A DNA stretch of 64,000 nt from the NCBI RefSeq assembly GCF_003063335.1, contig NZ_NERX01000001.1:930001-994000 (forward strand), in the 5' to 3' direction. The notes under the pieces were generated by a model. That model saw nothing but the letters and a program-made list of their open reading frames with translations. It did no database searches and was not told where the DNA came from. The DNA comes from Limnohabitans sp. MMS-10A-192. GTDB taxonomy: Bacteria > Pseudomonadota > Gammaproteobacteria > Burkholderiales > Burkholderiaceae_C. Both the position numbers and the translations under genes were made by a program. Positions 59,399 through 64,000 of the stretch are shown piece after piece. Within the stretch, counting starts at the first letter, position 1. Each line of letters starts with the position of its first letter.

Positions 59399-61012
59399 TC
59401 AGGAACTGAAGCTGAATTCAAACCCGGTGTAGCCGTCAGCTTCTACTTTTTCGATGAATCTTCGATAAACCGGGACCCCTGACACAAAGGCCAGAAAAAC
59501 CCTTGGCTTGCCTTCAATATTGGCCCCCATGTACCAAGAGTTGGCGCGTGGATACAGTGTTTTGTTGGCTTCGTCGGCACAAAATTGGACCCAACTTTCT
59601 TCCGCTTGGGTGGTGGGTTGAAACTGACGGATCCCCTTGCTGCGGACTTGCTCCAGAAAGCGCATAATCCAGTCGACATGCGTTTCTATGGAGTGAACGA
59701 CATTGCTCAAAACGGATGGGCTGCCAGGACCGGTGATGGTGAACATGTTGGGAAACCCAGCGATACCCAAGCCGATATAGGCCACAGGGCCATCCTTCCA
59801 CTTGTCGCGCAAAGAAAGTCCGCCTTCACCGCGAATGTCGATCGCCGTGAGTGCCCCAGTCAAAGCATCAAAACCAGTGGCAAAGACAATGATGTCGAAT
59901 TCATAATCTCGTGCACTGGTGCGCAAGCCATTTTCAGTGGCTTCGACCAGCGGCTGGGTTTTGAGATCCACCAAATCGACGTTGTCGCGGTTGAAGGTTT
60001 CGTAGTAGTGAGAATCGACTGACAAGCGCTTCCCACCAAATGGGAGATCGTCGTTCGGGCACAAAATTTCGGCCTTCAAGGGGTCCTGAACGATTTGACG
60101 AATCTTGCCTTTGACAAAATCCGCCACCATCTTGTTGGTCTCTGGATTGCTCATCTGGTCGGCAAAATTACGCAACATCCTAAAGCCGCCACCAGCCCCT
60201 TTCCAGCGGTACTCCAGCTCTGCGCTTTGTTCTTCAGGCGTCATCTCCGCGGCTGTTTTTGTATTGGCATTCAAGAACTGGCCTGTGACTGCCTCGCGTC
60301 CCATCGCACGTCGTTCCGGATAACGGCTCTTGGCTGCCTTGAGTGCTTTCTCTGTGAAGGCCACGTTGTGGGCTGGAACGCTGAAGTTCGCTGTACGCTG
60401 AAAAACCGTCAATTGACTGGCCTCTTGCGCGATCACGGGCACCATCTGTACGCCACTTGAACCCGTGCCAATCAAAGCCACCCTTTTACCCTTGAAATCA
60501 ACGCCTTCCTTTGGCCATTGCGCACTGTGGTACCACTGACCTTTGAAACGATCCAGTGCTCTCAAGTCAGGTTGCTGAGGTACGGACAAGGCGCCAGTGG
60601 CCATCACCAGATAAGTTGCATTGAAAGACTGATCGTTTCCGGCGCGAATGTTCCAACTGGCGCTTTGCGCATCAAAAAAAGCCGAATGAACGCGCGTGTT
60701 AAGTTCTATGTCCGGTCGGAGATTGAAACGATCGGCCACATGGTTGATGTAGCGAAGGATCTCTTCTTGCGGGGCATACCGCTCAGACCAGTTCCACTCC
60801 TGCTCAAGCTCTGGGCTGAACGAATAGGAGTAATCCAGGCTTTCAACATCGCACCTTGCACCGGGGTAACGATTCCAGAACCACGTTCCGCCCACGCCGT
60901 CGCCTGCTTCGAGAACGCGGGCGCGCAATCCCTTTTTTCGGGCTTGGTACAGCTGGTACAAGCCGGCAAATCCGGCCCCGACGATCACCATATCTAGTTT
61001 CTGAACTTCCAT
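59399..61012 (-). CDS. Baeyer-Villiger monooxygenase, cyclohexanone/cyclopentanone type
   Basis: 537 aa from ATG 61012 (MEVQKLDMVIVGAGFAGLYQ). The FAD motif is GAGFAG at residues 12-17, the BVMO fingerprint FKGQWYHSAQWPKE (F-x-G-x3-H-x3-W-P) is complete, and the NADPH motif is IGTGSSGVQM. The VGGTWFWNRYPGARCDVES segment is typical of CHMO/CPMO-like enzymes. ATG 61033 (MKETES) is an alternative start. The enzyme converts cyclic or linear ketones to lactones or esters. It lies upstream of the TRAP genes on the same strand and divergent from an SDR; it has no long N-terminal extension, unlike the BVMO at 29433. Confidence 0.9.
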   Translation of the reverse strand: MEVQKLDMVIVGAGFAGLYQLYQARKKGLRARVLEAGDGVGGTWFWNRYPGARCDVESLDYSYSFSPELEQEWNWSERYAPQEEILRYINHVADRFNLRPDIELNTRVHSAFFDAQSASWNIRAGNDQSFNATYLVMATGALSVPQQPDLRALDRFKGQWYHSAQWPKEGVDFKGKRVALIGTGSSGVQMVPVIAQEASQLTVFQRTANFSVPAHNVAFTEKALKAAKSRYPERRAMGREAVTGQFLNANTKTAAEMTPEEQSAELEYRWKGAGGGFRMLRNFADQMSNPETNKMVADFVKGKIRQIVQDPLKAEILCPNDDLPFGGKRLSVDSHYYETFNRDNVDLVDLKTQPLVEATENGLRTSARDYEFDIIVFATGFDALTGALTAIDIRGEGGLSLRDKWKDGPVAYIGLGIAGFPNMFTITGPGSPSVLSNVVHSIETHVDWIMRFLEQVRSKGIRQFQPTTQAEESWVQFCADEANKTLYPRANSWYMGANIEGKPRVFLAFVSGVPVYRRFIEKVEADGYTGFEFSFSS

Positions 61013-61058
61013 GGGGCTCTCAGTTTCCTTCATCTTGTGTCTCACTATAACGATCGCA

Positions 61059-61113
61059 TGTTGTTTCCTCAACCTAAATTCATGGGTACATTCCCTAGGT
61101 TGAGATAACAACC
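61059..61113. promoter_or_regulatory. Operator-like dyad between BVMO and SDR genes
   Basis: TGTTGTTTCCTCAACCTA (61059-61076) and TAGGTTGAGATAACAACC (61096-61113) are imperfect inverted repeats with a core of CTCAACCTA/TAGGTTGAG; spacing 19 bp. It lies in the 147-bp divergent gap and could be bound by the MarR protein encoded at 61975, controlling both directions. Confidence 0.65.
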
Positions 61114-61159
61114 TAATAAACTCTAATCGCTGGATCGAATGCCATAAGGGTCAGGGCCT

Positions 61160-61897
61160 ATGAGACCGAAAATGTTTGAAGATCGTCACATCGTGATCAC
61201 TGGGGGTGCAGGGGGCATTGCAACGGCTTGTGCGCGATTGTTCCTGTCTGAAGGCGCCACCGTTCATCTGATCGACGTGAACAAAAAACGACTGCTCAGT
61301 GAAGTCAAGAACCTGGCTGCAGGTTCCCGATTGAGCTTCGCTGTCTCTGACCTTTCCAGCCTTGCCAAATGCGATTCGGCCCTGCACGAGGGGCATCGTT
61401 TGCCCTACGCACTGGTGCACATGGCGGGCCTGTTTGAAGAAGATCACCTTGAAGGCAGCGATGCAGGAGTTTGGCAACGCGCCATCGCTGCTAATCTCAC
61501 AAGCGCCTATGACATGGGCATCGCTTTTCAAGCTTGGCATGATGCGCGTTTTGCTGCACGCATCGTGCTTTGCACTTCGCGTGCATTTCAACGCGGCACC
61601 CCTGGCAGGGCTGCTTATGCCGCTGCCAAAGGCGGGATCGTGGGTTTGGTTCGGTCCTTCTCGCGGGACTTTGCGCCAGGCATTTTGGTCAATGCCGTTT
61701 CGCCTGGCCTCATCGAAACCCCCATGACCCAAGAATTAATCTGCAGGCTCGGTCCTCAGCGACTGGCCGAAATACCGCTGGGGCGTTACGGTCAAGCCAT
61801 AGATGTGGCCGAGGTTGTGGGCTTCCTGTGCAGTCACTCATCGTCTTACGTGACTGGACAAGTCATCACGGTGGACGGGGGTGTGATCAATGGTTAA
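61160..61897 (+). CDS. SDR beside the second BVMO
   Basis: 245 aa. The cofactor loop reads TGGAGGIA, with Ala where Gly is usual. Asp in VHLIDVNKK indicates NAD. The active site is Ser (VLCTSRAF) with YAAAK (AAYAAAKGG). The C-terminus VTGQVITVDGGVING is typical of the FabG-like SDR group. It is divergent from the BVMO gene. It probably oxidises an alcohol to the ketone for that enzyme, though reduction is possible. Confidence 0.85.
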   Translation: MRPKMFEDRHIVITGGAGGIATACARLFLSEGATVHLIDVNKKRLLSEVKNLAAGSRLSFAVSDLSSLAKCDSALHEGHRLPYALVHMAGLFEEDHLEGSDAGVWQRAIAANLTSAYDMGIAFQAWHDARFAARIVLCTSRAFQRGTPGRAAYAAAKGGIVGLVRSFSRDFAPGILVNAVSPGLIETPMTQELICRLGPQRLAEIPLGRYGQAIDVAEVVGFLCSHSSSYVTGQVITVDGGVING

Positions 61898-61974
61898 ATA
61901 CGCACCGAATTTATGGCAGTTAGCCACTCCGTTCGTATCTAAAAAACAATGAGCCTCTTCATTTTCAGCGCGCT

Positions 61975-62433
61975 ATGAAACTCGATCTTCAGAGCTACTT
62001 CCCCGGCCTGCTTTTGTGGCTTTCCAACAAAGTCTCCAGCAGCGCTTCCAGCCTGTACCGTGAAAAGTTCCAAATCGCCGTCACCGACTGGCGAATGCTG
62101 TCTTACTTCATGATTTACCCTTGGTCCACAGCGTCCAAAGCGGCAGAACTCATGGGATTGGACAAGGCATCTGTCAGTCGTTCCATCGGCATGCTGATGG
62201 CCAAGGGGTGGCTCAAAAGCCGCCCCCTCGGATTGCGCAAAATTGAATACAAGGTCACACCGTCGGGCGCAAAACTTCACAACGCGGTCTTCAAATTAGC
62301 CATTGCCAGAGAAAAAGCGCTTTTTGAGGGGTTTTCCGTGGACGAGCGGCAGTTGCTGATTGCCATGATGCACCGCATGCTCAATAATTTGAAAGCCGTG
62401 GAAAAAGTGGGGCGCGACCCAGCGCAGCAATGA
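61975..62433 (+). CDS. MarR family regulator
   Basis: 152 aa with the winged helix KFQIAVTDWRMLSYFMIYPW, STASKAAELMGLDKASVSRS, IGMLMAKGWLKSRPLGLRK and the C-terminal helix LSVDERQ-like FSVDERQLLIAMMHRML. It follows the SDR after 77 bp, and is the likely repressor acting at the dyad 61059-61113. It is only distantly similar to the MarR protein at 31402. Confidence 0.87.
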   Translation: MKLDLQSYFPGLLLWLSNKVSSSASSLYREKFQIAVTDWRMLSYFMIYPWSTASKAAELMGLDKASVSRSIGMLMAKGWLKSRPLGLRKIEYKVTPSGAKLHNAVFKLAIAREKALFEGFSVDERQLLIAMMHRMLNNLKAVEKVGRDPAQQ

Positions 62434-63220
62434 TGACCTAGTCCTGTGCCTGTTTGCATCGGCCCCAGCGAGATCGATGTCGGTGAAGAAAATTGGCAAA
62501 GTATTCCAGCCAACGTCGAAGCTTTTAGCTCCAGGACTGGTATCCAGTTCAATGTTGTTTCTAAAGGCCAACTTGATCCGGGCAAAGAATATTTTGTGGC
62601 TCTGGTGGATAGGTGGCTTAAAGGCTGAGCCCTTGCTGCGCGGCATCCGCTGGCATTCTTTCCGCTGGCCAAGCCCGCAAAAAATCCCCACTCGCACCCG
62701 CACCGGCCTGCAGCCACTCGTCGCAGCGATCGGGCGGCAAGATCACCACCGAGCTTTTTTCATTCTGCGGTTTGTGTGTCACCGTCGACCACAATTTGAA
62801 CAACTGTTGGAGTAATGCCGATCGTGCGGTGACCAGACCGTTCATTGGGAACGCGCTGGTCAAACTGCAATCAGCTTTCCTAGTCAAATCATCATCTGCA
62901 TCAATACTATGCCTGTCGTAACCGCGAATACGGTTCAAAAAAGCACTATGTTTTCTGCCAAGAAGCCAAATAAAGTGACTTGAGTGACAGCTTTTGCTTT
63001 TTTCTTTGAGTGATTCGGATTCGACGAGTGACGGCAGCCAGCCTGCAGTCGCCTTAGCCATCCCGGCCGACCGGAGTGCAGCGTGCGAGAGATCCGTAAA
63101 TATTGGGAAAAATCCACCTCTTCGGCTTTGTTTTGTTCTGAATACGTGGGAAAAAAATATCGAATTTCGTGGGAATGGATTGGCGCTCAACATAGATGAC
63201 TGCACTCAAGCCAAATCTGC
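62434..63220. other. About 790 bp of gene remnants before the TA locus
   Basis: No intact gene is visible. It contains a 60-codon frame at 62446-62628 (GTG start; VPVCIGPSEIDVGEENWQSI and GQLDPGKEYFVALVDRWLKG) whose sequence looks protein-like but is unrecognised, and the SRAP fragment below. The rest, from about 62850 to 63220, shows nothing that I can support. Confidence 0.45.
62618..62840 (-). pseudogene. SRAP (YedK/HMCES-like) C-terminal fragment
   Basis: The reverse strand gives STVTHKPQNEKSSVVILPPD, then RCDEWLQAGAGASGDFLRAW and PAERMPADAAQ. HKP-x-(N/D)EK-x-x-VVILP and FLRAWPAERM match the C-terminus of SOS-response-associated peptidase/DNA-protein crosslink proteins. The N-terminal catalytic Cys2 and Asn/Glu region is absent, so it is a remnant. 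Homology fades at about 62840; the longer frame upstream to 63205 is not SRAP-like. Confidence 0.55.
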
Positions 63221-63247
63221 GGACTGAGATACAATGTATCTCAGTCC
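63221..63247. promoter_or_regulatory. 27-bp palindromic operator of the TA operon
   Basis: GGACTGAGATAC (63221-63232) and GTATCTCAGTCC (63236-63247) are perfect reverse complements around AAT. The dyad ends 19 bp before the antitoxin ATG, a typical place for autorepression by the antitoxin or toxin-antitoxin complex. Confidence 0.8.
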
Positions 63248-63266
63248 ATCAACTCAGGAGGCAATC

Positions 63267-63548
63267 ATGGCCGCTACCACCACAATGGTTCACGTTCGAG
63301 TGGACGAAAAGATCAAAGCCCAAGCTGCTGAAACGCTTAGCTCTATGGGGCTGACGGTTTCGGACGCTGTACGCGTGTTCCTGACCCGTATCGTTGCAGA
63401 CAAAGAACTTCCATTCGCGCTTAAAGCTCCGAATGAGACCAGCCGTGAGGCTATTGCTGAGGGCGATCAAATTGTTCAGAGCCGTCGGGCTCGTTTTGCA
63501 ACTGCTGACGCGCTGTTGAATGACCTCGAAAAAACCAACCGCAAGTAA
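63267..63548 (+). CDS. dinJ: RelB/DinJ-family antitoxin
   Basis: 93 aa from ATG 63267; AGGAGGCAATC gives a strong ribosome site. The RHH domain reads TTTMVHVRVDEKIKAQAAET, LSSMGLTVSDAVRVFLTRIV, then a linker and toxin-binding tail (KAPNETSREAIAEGDQIVQS). It neutralises the toxin encoded next and represses the operon at the palindrome. The frame is also open from 63234 but lacks a site. Confidence 0.9.
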   Translation: MAATTTMVHVRVDEKIKAQAAETLSSMGLTVSDAVRVFLTRIVADKELPFALKAPNETSREAIAEGDQIVQSRRARFATADALLNDLEKTNRK

Positions 63549-63849
63549 GCGGGCAAGCCTACCTCGGGCTTCAGACTACACCCGAGAATTTCAGAAGGAT
63601 TGGCAGCGCCTGTCCCATTCTGGTAGGTACAACATGAATAGGCTGAAAGAGGCCATGTTGCTTCTGGTTGCGAACGGTGGACCTTTACCCGCTGAGTGGT
63701 TGGACCATCCCTTAACGGGCGATTGGCTGGGCCATCGTGAATGCCATGTAGGTGGCGATTTCCTGCTGATCTACAGACTTGATGATTCAGGTAGGGCTGG
63801 CTTGGTGGTGTTCGTGCGTAGCGGGACACACTCCGAGCTTTTTTCGTAA
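63520..63849 (+). CDS. yafQ: YafQ-family mRNA interferase toxin
   Basis: 109 aa; the ATG at 63520 overlaps the antitoxin gene by 29 bp, so translation is coupled. YafQ catalytic His residues are in LDHPLTGDWLGHRECHVGGD (three His plus Asp) and SGTHSELF, and FLLIYRLDD is the core strand. YafQ toxins cut mRNA in the ribosomal A site. The first about 15 residues (TSKKPTASKRASLPRASDYT) are longer than in E. coli YafQ and may mean a later start; I did not find one with a better site. Confidence 0.87.
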   Translation: MTSKKPTASKRASLPRASDYTREFQKDWQRLSHSGRYNMNRLKEAMLLLVANGGPLPAEWLDHPLTGDWLGHRECHVGGDFLLIYRLDDSGRAGLVVFVRSGTHSELFS

Positions 63850-64000
63850 ATTATGATGAGGCGTAAGTCCTTGATTTTGCTTGATTTTTCGGATTTTCAG
63901 ATGGTATAAGTCTCTATACCATATCGCCACCTATATCACCCATTAAGCACAATTCGCCGCAGCCTCTGGGGGGAATCGGCTCCACGTTTTCCCTTTATTC
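63850..64000. other. End of window, small dyad, no gene
   Basis: A dyad ATGGTATA (63901-63908)/TATACCAT (63915-63922) sits 55-75 bp after the toxin stop. It could be an operator or promoter of a gene beyond the window. No coding sequence is supported here. Confidence 0.45.

Noticed and set aside
1..64000. CRISPR array
   Set aside because: No short direct repeats at regular 60-75-bp intervals were seen; the only close direct repeat is the 399-bp duplication at 13.7-14.6 kb.

Overview
The window looks like an accessory-rich stretch of a betaproteobacterial replicon, most likely Burkholderiales and probably Comamonadaceae. The clues are an IS1071 copy, orphan Bug-type (tripartite tricarboxylate) binding proteins, a Gram-negative porin ending in Phe, a DUF2970 protein, a sorAB sulfite dehydrogenase pair and a recombinase-in-trio (RIT) element. 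This placement comes from family knowledge and was not computed. I recognise no rRNA, tRNA or CRISPR array. I cannot tell chromosome from plasmid, although a TraI-like helicase remnant and IS1071 fit plasmid ancestry.

Layout. 1-2.5 kb holds a GST fragment, an AEC transporter with a divergent AraC regulator, and a small HTH protein. 2.6-5.5 kb holds a triheme cytochrome c and a dienelactone-hydrolase-like gene, both cut by one IS407-group IS3 element (4030-5282). 5.7-14.9 kb is an island of poorly known genes: two tyrosine recombinases, a clamp-loader-like AAA+ ATPase, conserved hypotheticals, a porin whose start codon is missing, and a 399-bp duplicated block carrying a 59-aa gene. 14.9-16.2 kb is an IS51-group IS3 element that cuts another gene. 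16.4-18.1 kb holds a HEPN-like remnant and three small membrane proteins. 18.65-28.1 kb is visibly GC-richer: sorAB with an ECF sigma/anti-sigma pair, a DUF305 protein and a beta-propeller, then a second ECF/anti-sigma module, then a yeiH-like exporter with a divergent LysR regulator. A umuC fragment follows.

29.4-39.1 kb is a compact catabolic operon: Baeyer-Villiger monooxygenase (BVMO), MarR, complete Liv-type ABC transporter, two SDRs and an HSL-type esterase. Together these can import a compound, oxidise an alcohol to a ketone, insert oxygen to make an ester or lactone, and hydrolyse it. 39.3-41.2 kb contains a TraI helicase remnant and a DUF4116-like protein. 41.7-49.5 kb is an aromatic-ring dioxygenase operon (reductase, alpha, SDR, beta, a 63-aa protein and a class II aldolase) divergent from iclR and two Bug proteins. 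Six copies of one palindrome (TCC-N7-GGA core) flank iclR.

49.6-52.8 kb is a full-length 3204-bp IS1071. Immediately next to it is a RIT element (52.8-56.1 kb) whose first recombinase is cut by IS1071 and carries a nonsense codon. 56.4-62.4 kb is a second ketone-oxidation module: BVMO plus a TRAP transporter, divergent from an SDR and a MarR regulator. The window ends with an SRAP remnant and a DinJ/YafQ toxin-antitoxin pair under a perfect 12-bp-arm palindrome.

Overall this is a mosaic of catabolic modules joined by insertion sequences. None of the three ISs has matching flanking duplications and five genes are cut at IS borders, so the current order reflects IS-mediated deletion and recombination.
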